Shown piece after piece: positions 33,340 to 46,106 of a DNA stretch of 64,000 bases. This stretch comes from Fasciola hepatica (Eukaryota > Platyhelminthes > Trematoda > Plagiorchiida > Fasciolidae), in NCBI GenBank assembly GCA_948099385.1, contig CANUEZ040000168.1, positions 4,193,001 to 4,257,000 on the forward strand. Reading direction: 5' to 3'. Below the pieces are notes generated by a model. It was given only the letters and a program-made list of their open reading frames with translations. It was not told where the DNA came from and made no database searches. A program made the translations under genes and the position numbers. Each line of letters starts with the position of its first letter. Positions within the stretch are counted from its first letter, which is position 1.

Positions 33340-34320
33340 CAGTGAAGAAACACCCACCGGGATACTAATGAACTGATCAGAGAATTGAACGGTCGAATGG
33401 CTTCATTCCATGACAACTTGTACATGCTCATTTCTGTGGTTTACACCTGAACAAATCATATTCCCTCGTATTTACTTACCCTTACTCAAGACAGACCTGG
33501 ATGCTTCTAACATGCACCCTAACCACATCTTTTGTAATCAAAAAATTTAGATCATCGATAACAAAATATGTAGGAAGCAAAGCATTGTGTCGATTCCAGC
33601 GACGCCTTTCGGATTTTCTAATCTAGCACAAACACCTGAGTACTAAATTACGCAGAAGCTCTGGTCATCCATAACCATAACCCTGACTTGTGGAAGAAAC
33701 GTAAGTAGGCCATCAACCTAGCCCTACCACAGTGACAATCTGCCTCACCTTTTCCTTACTTCCTTTGTATGTTGATGAAAATCTGACCGAAAATTTACTT
33801 TCTTCAACGTCCGTTCGTAGCCGGTAGTGGTCGAGTGGTTTCGGGCGTTTGATTACCATCTCTCAGATTTAACTCTCCGCCATCATCGGCTACTGGCTGG
33901 CTGCCAGTTATCCTTAATAGTGCAGTGGGCCTTCGAGGAACTCTTGCGCAAGCGTGTGGTAAAAAAAATCGACGTTCTGAGAAAAAGCTTCAGCCAGGAA
34001 AGTATTCCACAAGCGCTTGTATCGATAATGATTCCCAACTCCGTTAATCAGAGTTGAATTATTGGTTAGATAGCGTTGGCTGTCAACATTTTTGAACAAC
34101 ACCTGATCACCCACGTTTTGATGGTGCTAGGGAAAACTCGGTACTTTCCATGAAAGTGCTCTCGCCTCAGCCAATTTGAAAAGGTTTCCGGAATTGGAGA
34201 CTATAGCAGGCAACTCCCTGTCGCGATATCGCAACGCAGTGCATTGGACGACGAAAGCAACTCCAGCCATATTGTCCAAGTCCAGAAGTCTTAGATCATC
34301 GCAGAGATGCCTAAATTCAA
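33340..34320. other. unassigned stretch, possible tRNA-like scrap
   Basis: No coding recognised. GTAGTGGTCGAGTGGTTT (about 33,824-33,841) looks like a tRNA Ser/Leu-type A-box arm, but no B box at the right distance was confirmed. Confidence 0.3.
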
Positions 34321-34654
34321 ATGATGCAACATACTTCAGAACTGATTAATTCCCACCAGCTAGTGGGATCATTAATAGACAACTTGGTACGTAGATATTT
34401 GAGATCACGAAACTTAACGACGCATCCGCACACCGATATCAATTGTGGTCAAATTCTCTTCAGAGCAACACCTGAAACCACTACGGACTCAGAGACCGAG
34501 GTTTATGATCGTCTGACTCCACTAATGGACGTAACAATGAAGGAAACATAATGACAGCCTACCGTCCTAGATTGAAGATCTGTTCCCCAAACAAACCAAA
34601 TCGATGGAGAACTTGTGAGGGAAGAAGGCTGTGGTAATAACAGTGCTTCGTCCT
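34321..34654 (+). pseudogene. Gypsy pol C-terminal tail
   Basis: An acidic then Arg/Pro-rich tail (PETTTDSETEVYDRL, then YRPRLR in another frame) ends just before a purine-rich tract (GAGGGAAGAAGG, about 34,616-34,627) that could be the polypurine tract. The 3' LTR begins about 28 bp later. Confidence 0.4.
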
Positions 34655-34721
34655 GTGACCCGGTGCGACATAGCTTCTTTTTGAGGATTCAACCCATCCC
34701 GTGAATCTGAGCCTTGACAGC
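34655..34721 (+). repeat. Gypsy 3' LTR, left part
   Basis: TGTGACCCGGTGCGACATAG and GCTTCTTTTTGAGGATTCAA match the 5' LTR from 28,790. Homology stops at CAGCCA, where the RTE tail begins. Confidence 0.65.
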
Positions 34722-34949
34722 CATCGTAGTCGTCATCGTCGTACAGCGTTAAACAGTAGGGCCAGCCCCACTGACCACTGCCTTCCTCACCGTGTTGCAC
34801 GTAGAAGTGGGAAGAATGAATGTACAAGATGGACAGGGAGTGGACCCACACGAGTGAGGAAAGGATTGAAAGCCCTAATAGCCAACACAAGGAATATACA
34901 GTCTAACTGTACAAACACACGTTGATCAATCTTCGGAGTCGACAGAAAG

Positions 34950-37000
34950 TGACAACACGATCGCCCCTGTTCACGGTTCGCCGCCATATCCTTCAGTGTC
35001 TCCAGCTAATTGGTTGGGGATTCTTTCGGACCCCAACCACGAAGAGGTGAGGCACCTACTTTCCTAAGTTCACTCCACATTCTCCCATTCCCCGTTGCCA
35101 AGGCATCTCTTGACCTCCATGTGGTTTCTTCCACTCCGGAGGTGAAATGGAAAACAAGGCACGGTATGGTAGACTTGTCTGTCATACGTAACACGTGCCC
35201 CAAACAACGAAGTTTACTAAGCTGGATACACTGTGATAGAACATTCTCTGAACTAGTACCCAATACCAGATTTCTGACCTCAGCATGCTCATTCGGCCAT
35301 CCCATCCAGTCTTAGCGATACCACGCAAACACTGATGGTAGAAAATGTTAGGATGACGAATATCGTCTGCACGCGGACCTCAAGTCTCGCAACTATACAA
35401 CAAAACTGAACTCACCATGGCACAGTATACACGACCTTCCACCTTCAGTGAAATATCAGATGGGCACCACATTTGCTTCAGTCCAGCGTACGCCTCCGAG
35501 CTCTGGATATACGCGTATTCACTTCAACTACCGTGCGTGCTCTCGTCCACCGTCACGCTGCTGCCGAGCTAAGCGGTCGACAGCTGCTAGCACCTCCCCA
35601 TCGAGCATCTAGTTCGGAACCGTTGACGTCCAGTCTAGCAACATCACTTCACAGTTTGGAGGTGCAGAGCGCATGCGGAATGGAGCTACAGCTCTCGCAA
35701 GTCTATCTAGTGCACGTTGAGCATGTTCCGTGGATTCGAACAAGCAAACAAGGTCGTCGAAATAATCTAGGTCACACAGATTTTCGCTATTTCCTAGTTC
35801 GACGCCCATATCTTGATGATTTCGCAAGGCATTCTCCATTATCTCGTCCATTATGAAATGAAACAGAAATGGAGAAATGGGAAACCCTTGCTAAACACCG
35901 CTGGTCGTTTCGAAAGGAACAGGTAGTTCACCCTAAACCCTTAAGCGGCCAGAAGTATCACAGTACAATGACCTCAGTAGATTCACGAGACTCTGTGGCA
36001 GACCTTTCCAGTGAACAGCACCGAACAGCGCAGCTCGGTCATCTGAATCTAAGGCGCCTTTCAAGTCGAGGAAAACGATTACTGCCGGTCGACGGTGAGT
36101 GTGACGCTTCTCAAGAAACCGATGAAGATTAGAAATCTGGTCAATGCATCCTTGACGTGGGCGGAATCCGGCCTGTTGTTCGCGGGCGTTCCTCCGCGAG
36201 CTGGTGTCAGACGGAGCAGCAAAGTTGAGGCTAATGCTTTGGTCACTATCGGAATTAAACTGATTCCACCAAGGTTACCACAGTCATTGCGTATTTCCTT
36301 CTTGAAAATGGGTACAGTCAAAGAGTCGCCCTATAGTAACGGATTAGGTTCCTCGTTCCAGATATCACGGATCAAGATGGCGAGTAGTTTTGTCAGCGCA
36401 CCACCACCCCTTTTGAAAAGAACTGCAGGTAGTCCGTCCGGACCGACGGCCTACCCTCTTTTTAGTAATCGAATGTATGACTCCACTTCCACCTCCAACG
36501 CGGGCTGAAGTGAAACTTCCCAACGAACCGCCGTTTTTGACGTAGGAGTAACTAAATTACCTGGCAGCCAGCTAAACTGCTCCTTGAATTGTTTCGTTCA
36601 ACTGTAAAGACCTTGCTCTTTACCAAGATTAGCCTCTTCATTTCTACCGCATATTGTTTCACTGACAGGGGTATGCCTTCCACCGGTGTCGTGAATAAGT
36701 TTGAACAGTCTTTGAGTATTACCTGAAGCAGCTTCTACTCCCATTTCTTCGGCTACTTTTACTCGTTAATTTTCGCGATCATTCTTAAAGGTTTTTCGTA
36801 AATTGCCTTTGTAGCTTTCTTCGTATCTTATTCATCTCCTCACTGTTCAAGAGCTGACGCTTATGCTCCATTAGACTGACCGACTCTTGAGAAATCCAGT
36901 GTCTTTGATGGATATCGGATATAGGACCACAGGCAAAACTAGCTGTCATGTGTATTGCCTGCCATATATCTGCTCAATTCTTACCTACATTACTGTTTGT
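34950..37000 (-). pseudogene. RTE-A2 reverse transcriptase and C-terminal remnant
   Basis: Minus-strand blocks: VPIFKKEIRNDCGN…SLIPIVTKALAS (36,320-36,200), DEIMENALRNHQDMGVELG (about 35,850), the catalytic box LCDLDYFDDLVCLFES at 35,780-35,730, ALDRLARAVAPFRMR, then LGHVLRM and RGWGPKE (35,305-35,010). YFDD is present here but deleted in A1, so A2 shows what A1 lost. Confidence 0.82.
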
Positions 37001-37099
37001 AGTAGATCCTAGCTCATATGCTAATTTCTGTTCATAACGGATGCAAACTTCTGGATCAGAGAAACGCTGCACGCCTAAGCGGGTTTTCGGTTTGCATCG

Positions 37100-37965
37100 A
37101 TGACCATGGAGCTGGAGAGATAATCACACTAAACCTAATGCATGGTCTGACTCTACATACGTGGACCAGTAAAATCTACAGTTCTGAACAGAACTGCGTC
37201 ACCAGTAGCTTACGGCGGTGTGATCAATCTGGCTCAGAATACCTGTCACATTACGGCGCCATGTTGCCGTGCGACGTGAACTGTGTCGGAAACTTGTACT
37301 AGACAGGAATAACCGATTGTCAGCACATAACTGGAGAAGCCTTTCCCCGTTATGTGCGCTGAGCGAGTAAAGCACAGCGTCTACATAAACGAGCTTCAGA
37401 CACACTATGTTTGTCAGAACCTTTGCTCCGGCGAACGAGTTCATCATAGAACTCACCCTTACGTATGTCAGAGCTGCAATCTGTTGGAGCGTACGCCGAG
37501 ATCAAAAAACGAATTGCGCTTTACACATCTATCCTTTCGAACGCCAACTGACCCCTAGAGTCTTACAACACATAAACGACCATTACCCGGTATCCAGTTT
37601 AAAAGGGCAGCCTCAGCCTTGTCAGTCAAGACTATTCCTACACCACGTTGACCCGCAGCTCTAGCTGTTTCGTCTCCCAAAGTGCGCAGAAAATACCTCG
37701 ATGATATACCAGAAACAGTAAGTTGAATCACACTGCTCGAATGCTGGATGCGTGTTTCACTTCAGCAGTAGACATGAATTGCCAGAGGCACTGTTTTGAG
37801 GGCTAGGCACGCCTGTTGACTGGCCTGCGTGAGAGTACGCACGTTAAAGGAGCCGAGATTCAGAGGCTGACGAGTCTTGAGAAAATGTGAGTTAGTTCAC
37901 TGAGGATTATTCCCGACACTATTTGCCAATGAACCGTTGCAGGTATTGGACTTGTTATCAGTGGG
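37100..37965 (-). pseudogene. RTE-A2 endonuclease remnant
   Basis: The minus strand reads, in shifting frames, LGSFNVRTLTQASQQACLAL, SETRIQHSS, GQRGVGIVLTD and the region equivalent to VSYRWRSSVHNCR near 37,180. The start NVRTL is better preserved than in A1. The GDFNA block is damaged. Confidence 0.75.
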
Positions 37966-38034
37966 AGCATTATGGAGCAAAGAGAGATGGTTGCGAACAG
38001 AAGACAAAGGTTGAGTAAAAGAGAGCGAAATCGG

Positions 38035-38150
38035 TAGTCATATCATCCAGATACAGTGAGGTTGGCCTGTGATTGACAAGTAAATTATCTATCAATAATA
38101 TTATTGTGTATGGTACAACTAGCAAAACAGTACGTAAGAAGTCGGTTCAT
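38035..38150 (+). repeat. Gypsy 3' LTR, right part
   Basis: Resumes homology with the 5' LTR after the RTE: CAGTGAGGTTGGCCTGTGAT then TGACAAGTAAATTATCTATC, against about 28,875-28,915. The end is not defined. Confidence 0.6.
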
Positions 38151-41100
38151 TCGTATGTAAGCAAGCAAGCAAGTAAACAGGTGAAAAGTCTGTCGCAAAC
38201 ATGTGCAGTACGTGAAATCATTTGCTGCCAAAGAGAGCCACTCAGCAGACAACGAATCAACAAGCAAGGGTGACTCAGTGCAGAAGTTCGATTTTTCGGA
38301 ACAAACCGGTTATGATATTGGCGATTTCAAAAAGATGTACGTAAGTGCGTGCAATCTTATGTCATAATAGTCAGTATCGACCAACGGATCCATGGGCTGT
38401 ACACATGATCGACACATGAACTAACATATGAATAAAATTGGTTGGCCTCAAGTCACACGTAAAAATGTCCCCAGACTGATGAATAACCGATTTCAAAATC
38501 TGTCCTCTTTTGTCCTTATGATTGAACAAATATTCTTCTGGATTGCAATTGAACTTCCATTCTAACTGCCTTCTGCATGACTAAACACACGATAGACCAA
38601 ATGTTCATTGCCTTCTAAGGGGATATTCTTTTCAAATCCCATCCCCACTTGTGTTGTCACCCACCTTCGTGTAACATCGAATTTATTGGTTTATGAAGTC
38701 TTGTACTACCAGTCTAAATCTTCCAAACAACCATTCGAAAAAATGACCAACATTTCAGTGTGGGACCATAAAACAGTGCAGAACGCAAACATCAGATATC
38801 AACACACCAAAACGGCTTCATCTGAACTGGAAGCAAATAATAACTGTACGACTGAATCGGAATGAATCGATAATCGACAACCCGGATGTCGGACAGTAGT
38901 CTGCCAATTCAACTGTGGCTCTACAGGGCTGTAGAAATCGCGATCGATTGACAATAAGTAACCGTTCCGGCTTAATTTAATTGCATGACGATGCGATCGA
39001 ATTACCGAAATCAGTTGCAGAGTTGGAGGAGCAATAGACAGACCAGCTAACATACTGTGGTGGACGGTCCTTCACATGCGAATCGATCCTTACCCACTCT
39101 CCAACCCGATATTCGAAAAGGAATAGTGAAATTTCACACCGACTCGTCTGATGTTGATTGATCAAACCATAGTGCCTTACATCACTTTGGCCGTCAGAAT
39201 CCGAGATGAAATCGAAATCCCTTGGCCACAACTTGACCATATTTTATCACTATGTTGTTCTGATCAATGGAGCACCAGGAGAAATTTTCACAGAAAGCCT
39301 AGGCTTTTACGGATTTGTTTTTTACTATAACATAAACGAAAAAATGATCCTACACAAGTAAGAGTCTAATATTCGGCAACGCGTTGTTGTCAGAAATGTT
39401 GGCTGTCAGTCGACGTTTCGGTGACCGAGGTTCACCTCTCTCAAAGTAGATTTACGCTCGACTAAAAAACCAACATTCCGATAAGTTTGTGTTATCGAAT
39501 ATCAAACACTCACATACCACATGGCGAATCGATTTCCTCGTACATTCCTAGCACAAGCAAAATGATCATGAACAATGGTATGACTGAATTCACAGTAGAA
39601 TAAACGTTTAGTATTTGGCTATTAACAAATTACACTATTTTTAGTTTGAGAACCACACTCCGTAGTCGAATGGCCTTGTGTGGTAGTTTAACAATCTTTT
39701 AAGGTTCTTAAACTGTGGTGCAAGTCGCTTAGGCTTCGGAAAATATTGTAGATATCCTGTTGCTCACGTGATCATTACCAACTACAAATGCCGTTTATAA
39801 ATTTAATAAAATGACGAGAGCATATGCATCATATTTAGATGAAACTGGTACCGCATAGGACCGATCGGAATCTCGTTTTTCATGCTTACTGCTACGGCGA
39901 CCCCCACTGAGACGGAACAAATAGAATCATACGTCAGCAATAAGTGGTCAGAACCTTGATAAAAGCCAAGCTCGCGTTTTATTCAGCCCTCTGTGAGAAG
40001 CATTGAGGCTCGCAAGTTTATTTCGATAGGTTTGAACTAATATAATATTTGATCAGATGGGTTACGGATCGCTGGACCCCATCAACGTGGAAAAAGAATC
40101 GACCTCTGGTAGGGCCAATGTGTTTGGATTAAAAGTACGAGGTGGTCGATTCCCGGGGGTTCATAGTGCGACACTTCTGTCGAAAACACAGGCTCTTACT
40201 GCTTCTCGGTCGCAGAAATGCAACACCAAAACCACAACCTGAAGACAGACTAAAGGAGAATGATTTGCACACACTAGATGGTGCTATTTTGACTGCGTCT
40301 GAGTATTCCACGAACTAGGAGCACTGGGAGTTTACCGGACACGTAATCCAGCATTCATGGCACTGTTATTGATTTTAAGTCATATCCTTTAATATTATCC
40401 AAGTACGCTGCAGACCTCATTGTTTTATACGACAGCCTTTGATTCCACGAGTTTATCCACATAAAACTATAGGTTTATTAATTATCTGAAACCCAACCAG
40501 TATTCGAACAGCCAAATTTGACCTACACGTCAGCAAGGTTCCACTGGGGGACAATGACATTTCGAGTGTTAGGAAGTGAGTTACTGAACTCGGGAACTGG
40601 GTGGCAGTATCATCTTCTTGGTCGTTTGATCCTGATACCCATTCCGTTCAGTGTGATTCCTTGGAAACACCGACTGGAGCGGGCTGCCAGATGGAGACTG
40701 GGAATGAAGGGACGTTCCATGAGCACGGGACAGCCTCTCGCCGCGAAGACCCGACCCAGCCCCAACTGGCGACAGACGTTTTAAAACAACCATTCTCCGC
40801 GAGCGTTTTATTCTAGTGATCATAAAGTCAGAGTTATATACACCGACTGAATTTTTTATTCTGGTAAAGATCAGTGACGTCACATAGCGAAGGTGAGTCT
40901 CTCCGCTTGGTAACCTTGCAAGCGTTTGGTAAAAGGCAAACAGAAGGATTCAAAAAACTTAGCCCTAGCGTGTGAAAATTGGCTGGAAAATTTGATACTG
41001 CAACGGGATAATTCACAGTCTGCTCATATGGATGTAAACGCGTTCCTTAAAATGTTATTCGGCCTTTTGAGAGCATATTTAAAAAAAACAGGTTGGTCTC

Positions 41101-41315
41101 CAAACTTGTTTTCAGTAGCTCCCAGTCAAAACAACAAAGCATAATGCATGGGACTAGACACATAAAGCATCCAGTCGAGGAAGGCCGTGTTAGGGGTTTC
41201 TGTTCACAATTATTGTGGCACAATTCTATCCGCCGACTATACTGGGACAAATAATCACATCCTCAATCTTGTTTAGGTTTCGGACGGTCTAGGACTTGCC
41301 TTTGGAGGATTATTG
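38151..41315. other. anonymous intron sequence
   Basis: No recognisable gene or element. Small frames (40,057-40,242; 40,518-40,784; 40,581-40,883 minus) lack domains and splice context. Confidence 0.4.
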
Positions 41316-41560
41316 GGTCAGAATTGACTGAATATATGCACAAATCGCTCCTGAGCGCACAATGGAGCTGTGGAAGCGAATCCTGATCGCTCTCTCAACT
41401 TCTCATCGGCTTGGACAGCTTATCTCGGACCCTATATGCGAGGTGGATAACCTCTAGCCACACTCACCTTGTAGCTATTCTCTACTAGGTGTGAGGCAAG
41501 TGTTCTCGTACTTGACTTTGTTGCTTCGCTCTACCCCTAGGTTGGATCGTGATGAATTCT
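41316..41560 (-). pseudogene. PLE GIY-YIG C-terminal scrap
   Basis: The minus strand near 41,320-41,365 encodes PLCAQERFVHIFSQF, the equivalent of LCAQKQFVQALKLP in the PLE tail at 14.0 kb, and upstream nucleotides align over about 150 bp. Frames are broken. Confidence 0.6.
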
Positions 41561-42453
41561 AGACTTACAAAACTGTATCCCAATCGAAGAACATTTACCA
41601 CTTTTATCGCCTAACAACTCAGGTTCTAGTGTTGCTGAGAAAATCAGCTTACTACACAGATAAGCTAGTAGTTGAACAAATCACCATTCAAATCGAATCG
41701 CTTTATTGTTATTTGTAATTGGTGGGTCTCGAGCAGTTGTGTTATCGAGGGTGTTTTCAAAATCTACCGAATGGGTTCATTGTGATCCTGATTGTCGAAA
41801 GTCTTCTGCATTGCTTCACTTCGTTTGCATTATCCGTGACAATTCTAGGTCACCCACGGTTCTGCGCACTTTTCCTCACATATATATAACATGTGAGTGA
41901 CTTGTGTTCATGCTTCACGTACAGGACACATTGTACAGTGTGTTCAATAATTCTGGTTTCATTCGTGGCGTTTTTAATTTCTACTTTGACTACTGTAAGC
42001 AACGTTAGCAGTTTGTTGTTGCGTTTCACCTAAGCCAGTCGAAAAAGACCGTTGGACTGTCTCTGTGCAAAGTAGACCAGCGAGACTGGTGTTTACAAAT
42101 GATAACTTGAAAAGTTAAACTGTTAACCCCGAAGTGATGAGATAGCTCTGTATGGCGAACCACTCCGAATATGGGCTTGCTTATTGTGAATAGGTCGATT
42201 GTACTTTGGTCAATTTGGAAGCCACCGGCATGGAAAGCCCGAGTCAAAAAGCATGTACAATTGCCAGGTTTCGTGAAATATTTACTATGTGGATATCAGT
42301 TTTCCTCCTACGGATTGGATCTGTGTTGAGAAAGTTTATCCTCGTTAACTTGCCTCTTTTAGTACCAGCAACAGCTTTAACTGTGATTGATACTACTAGC
42401 TAAGCAAAAAATCATCCGTTCTCCATAATGATGGTACTACTCAGTGGCATCAA

Positions 42454-42454
<1 letters not shown>

Positions 42455-42495
<41 letters not shown>

Positions 42496-42499
42496 CAAT

Positions 42500-42534
<35 letters not shown>

Positions 42535-42540
42535 GTAATA
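42455..42540. repeat. (ACT)n followed by (AAT)n microsatellites
   Basis: About 13 ACT units, then an imperfect AAT array. GCTACT-type repeats follow near 42,540-42,565. Confidence 0.93.
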
Positions 42541-43254
42541 CTGCTACTGCTACTACTACTGCCACTAAGACTCTTATTTAAAAAAAATTAATTTATTTCT
42601 AGAAACGCTACTGTCAATTTGTAACTATGGCTGTGAGAGTATTTACAGGCAAACCAACAAGTGTGACTGAAGGTAGTTTCTAGGAGATTCCATCTCACTA
42701 ACACACATGCACGCACACTTTACATCAAACCCATCAAATGGAACTGTGGTACAGTAGGAGTGCAAAAAGTTCTGGACAATTTGCTACCACATTTTAGCCA
42801 AAGATTTACTGAAGAAAAAATAGCTAGATTTCCGACTATTAGGCAAATAGACTACAGAGTTCGCAAGGATTACCAATGGAGATCGTCGTTGTTATGACGG
42901 TGGACTTGTGTGGACTTGTGTGGACAACTCTGTCAATGAACTCACCTATTGCGTGTGTTTGTTTCATCACCAGCAACCTTCAGCTAGAGAAGAAGAAGTG
43001 CAATGACAAACTGGTCTTTGCCAAAAGAGGACTGGTCGGTGTAACCGGATCGTAATGGCGTTGGTTGTGCATAGGTTTCGCTGTCTAGCCTCTGCGGAGC
43101 GGCTTTGTGACACTCGACGTGAACTTCTACGTGTGAGCCCGTGCCCAGTGTCGATCATATGGGCCGAGATCGCAATGGTCAAGAATTTTGTTGTCTCATT
43201 TCGTCTCACAACCGAGGCAGTGTTTTGAGCTCGTTCAGATAGACATCCAGTTGT

Positions 43255-43400
43255 GTAATGGAAAATCCACTTGCATTTTTCACATCGAAAAGTCGGACCC
43301 CGCGATCCGGAAACGAACCGGCGACCCTCCACATACCGGGCAAATGCTCTACCAGCTGAGCTATTGCTGTCCGGACAGTCGGCTGTGAATAAAGCAAGTG
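43255..43400 (-). mobile_element. tRNA-derived SINE, family A, copy 3
   Basis: Well-preserved A box on the minus strand (TAGCTCAGCTGGTAGAGCAT, about 43,347-43,366) and a B box GGTTCGTTTCC (43,309-43,319). The body ends in a GATGTGAAAAATGCAAGTGG-type segment and TTTTCCATTA. Confidence 0.75.
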
Positions 43401-44072
43401 AATAATCGGTGATGCGCGATCCAATAATCCAAATAATACACAGTAACTATCCTGGTTTTAATCACCCAATTGTCCTTCCCACGTATTCCTTTCCACAGGA
43501 ACAGCAATAAGAGCACACATAAAAGGAGTTACAAATAAGCTGGATAGTCTGCTTTGAATCTCAATAGCGCTCAGGAGGCTTGTGTTGAACGAGGCCATCA
43601 GTTTCGTTACATTTGTTAAACAATTACACATTCAAACTATCCATCTTTCCCCCCCCCCCCACATTATCTATTTATATTAGGTTGCGAGTCTCTGCCTTTG
43701 ACAGCCGATAAAGACGAGACGTTCAACAAAATCACAAGTAAGTTATTCTGACGTAGAGCGAATACTTCGGTAATGGGTGTTAAACGGTAGTGTAACTTTT
43801 ACAGCTCTTAAAACTTTCAGTTAGAAATTTTCGGTCAGTAATTTCTCATGTCCTAAATGCAGGACTCTGTGGATCTAGAATGCTAGAAAGCAGCCAGAAT
43901 TTACGACAGCTATTCGGTGTTTCCGTTGCGTTAAGGAGTAAGCAAAACAGAGCCAGAGTATCCAATGTATTACACTTAGTAAACACCAACCACATGGCCA
44001 CTGCGAACGCAAAATCTGTTCTACCTGGTCAACAATGAAGTGTACAATCAACGAACGCGACGAGCCTGGATC

Positions 44073-44190
44073 TTATATAATGGAAAATCCAGCTGAATTT
44101 TTCACATCCAAAAGTCCTTCGCCGCGAGCCGGAATCGAACCGGCGACATTACACTTACTGGGCAGACGCACTTTCAAATGGAGTACCGTG
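44073..44190 (-). mobile_element. tRNA-derived SINE, family A, copy 4
   Basis: B box GGTTCGATTCC intact (44,135-44,145, minus). The A-box part is mutated. The body ends TTTTCCATTATATAAG at 44,073-44,088. Confidence 0.68.
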
Positions 44191-44339
44191 GTGTGGCCCT
44201 CCAGACGTAAATACGCAGGCAAATATCCAGTGATGCGCGAACCACTATTCCGATGATACACAGCGACGGTCCTGGTTTTATTCACCGAACCAGCCTCATC
44301 GATTACTTTCCAATGAGATGAACAGCACACGACCGAACG

Positions 44340-44453
44340 TGATCCCATGGTAGAGCCTCTTACCAGTAAACGGAATGTCGCCGGTTCGATTCCGGCTCGC
44401 GGCTATAGAATTTTGGATGTGAAAAAACAGGTGGATTTTTCATTATATAAGAA
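44340..44453 (+). mobile_element. tRNA-derived SINE, family A, copy 5
   Basis: Plus orientation: CATGGTAGAGCCTCTTACC, B box GGTTCGATTCC (44,383-44,393), body GGATGTGAAAAAACAGGTGG and end TTTTTCATTATATAAG. It forms an inverted pair with copy 4 about 150 bp away. Confidence 0.7.
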
Positions 44454-44648
44454 CAATGGCGTGTTTGGTTAGTGTGTGAGATGACATTGGATCGCGCATG
44501 ATGATGCTACGTGTGTACTCTTGACACAAATGATGAGGCAATCATGTGTGTAGACTACGTGTGAATGAATAACGGATGCAAACTAGGACACCACAATTTC
44601 CATACCTTTTTGTGGTGAAATGAGGGTTGGTAAAGCACTGCGCACCAT

Positions 44649-44650
44649 TA

Positions 44651-44695
<45 letters not shown>
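44649..44695. repeat. (AAT)n microsatellite
   Basis: About 15 AAT units. Confidence 0.95.
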
Positions 44696-44696
<1 letters not shown>

Positions 44697-45021
44697 TTAT
44701 TAATAACATGATGTGATTAGTTAGTGATTTTCAGTTCAACCCTAACCAATAAAGAAGCGTGATTAGTCCATCCGTTTTAGGAATCACTGAAAGAATTTAC
44801 AATCACAAGATTTCTCCAGCCGGGGATCGAAATTAATTAATTGTATCCAATAGCCAAACCCCTAATATGTTGCTGGCAGTTGTCTTCTCAGAAGAATCTC
44901 ATCATGGTAATCTGTCAGTTGGCGTTTTTGCAGCAGTATTTTCTCCCAAAAGCTGGTGACGAATGCGTGCATTTTCATAGGGTGATACGTTGAGGGTCAG
45001 TCGAGATAGCCTGATCGGTAC

Positions 45022-45052
45022 GTGTGTGTGTGTGTATGTGTGTGTGTGTGTG
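45022..45052. repeat. (TG)n microsatellite
   Basis: GT repeat with one TATG interruption. Confidence 0.9.
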
Positions 45053-46075
45053 GTCGAAGACCACGTTCCGGTCTCAGTTGATAATTACTTGCAGTGTATA
45101 CTTCTTTGCTGATATGTAATATCTATGCTTTACCCAAAAAAGTCCAGATAGAACTCCGTCGATGCACTTGGTGTTTACATCAACATCGCCTTATCAATAG
45201 CTGTCGGGAAATAATGACTGTTATACATTGAATATGCCAATCCTATTGGTTATCAGGTTTTTTGATCTAATCCTGTAATGAAAGCAAATAACATAAGCTT
45301 CAAACAATAGAGGTTTTAAAAATTATCACTTTAAATTCCTTCAAAGTGGTCAGAAGAGGAAACTGAGGCCAATAAACGGCGTCATTGTCATAACTAGAGG
45401 CTTTTGTACCAAGCTGCACAACGTGATCAGTGGCTGACCTAATTCTGACCAGAATAAGACACTTTTCCATATTATTTTTTGGTCAGCTGACAAACCCAGA
45501 AGAAGTAGAACTTTGCACGCCTTCTGGGCGCTACAAATCAAACCGCATGACTAACTGCAGACCGGTTAGAAATTCTTTGGCGCATTTGGATTGGGGAAGC
45601 CCCTTTGACACACCCAGTAACTGGTGCACTTGTATTGGATAACCGCATGAGATAAACAAAAAATGTACTTTGATCAACTGACCAAAACGTAATCACATTT
45701 TGGTCAGAAAATGACCAATGTGCCAACAGTACCTCAACTTTAACACTGTCTCGGTTTTTACACTCTTATCAGAACCCTGGTGGTGCGAAATCCACATAAC
45801 ATTCCTGTTTTAGTCTTCGTGGAGTTAGTATTATCTTGGCGAAGATAAGCAGCGCAAACCGAATGCAATCCGATGCGTTTGAAAAAAGTCGTATAATTCT
45901 AGGTGGTAACTTACGAAGCTCGTTAATTTTTGGCAAGCTTGCACGTGAGTGCGATGGAAGAGGCATATACCACAGCCTCAAAGGCCCAATGCCTTTTTAG
46001 AGATAGCCAGTAACCAGACCCTGAAACTTGGATTGATGAAGAACCACATAGTTCAGGAGTGGTGACAATTCGGGC

Positions 46076-46106
46076 GACAGTGGACTACTGTCGGCCACCA
46101 AAGTTG
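46076..46106 (+). repeat. dispersed 30-bp repeat, copy 2
   Basis: GACAGTGGACTACTGTCGG then CCACCAAAGTT; partner of 20,761-20,790. The CAGT…ACTG words give it a small hairpin. Confidence 0.6.

Larger units (their letters stand above)
34722..38034 (-). mobile_element. RTE-clade retrotransposon, copy A2, nested in the Gypsy 3' LTR
   Basis: Same family as A1: its minus strand aligns from about A1 position 2465 to the tail. The 3' tail here is a degraded GAC/GAT repeat (34,722-34,745). LTR sequence is found on both sides (GACAGCCA on the left; AGTCATATCATCC then CAGTGAGG on the right), so the insertion point is clear. The element therefore inserted after the Gypsy copy. Possible target duplication of about 6-7 bp (AGCCAT / AGTCAT). 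Stops and frameshifts are frequent. Confidence 0.85.

Noticed and set aside
40057..40883. Several frames of 60-100 codons as exons
   Set aside because: No membrane, domain or phase relation to the tetraspan gene, and weak splice sites.
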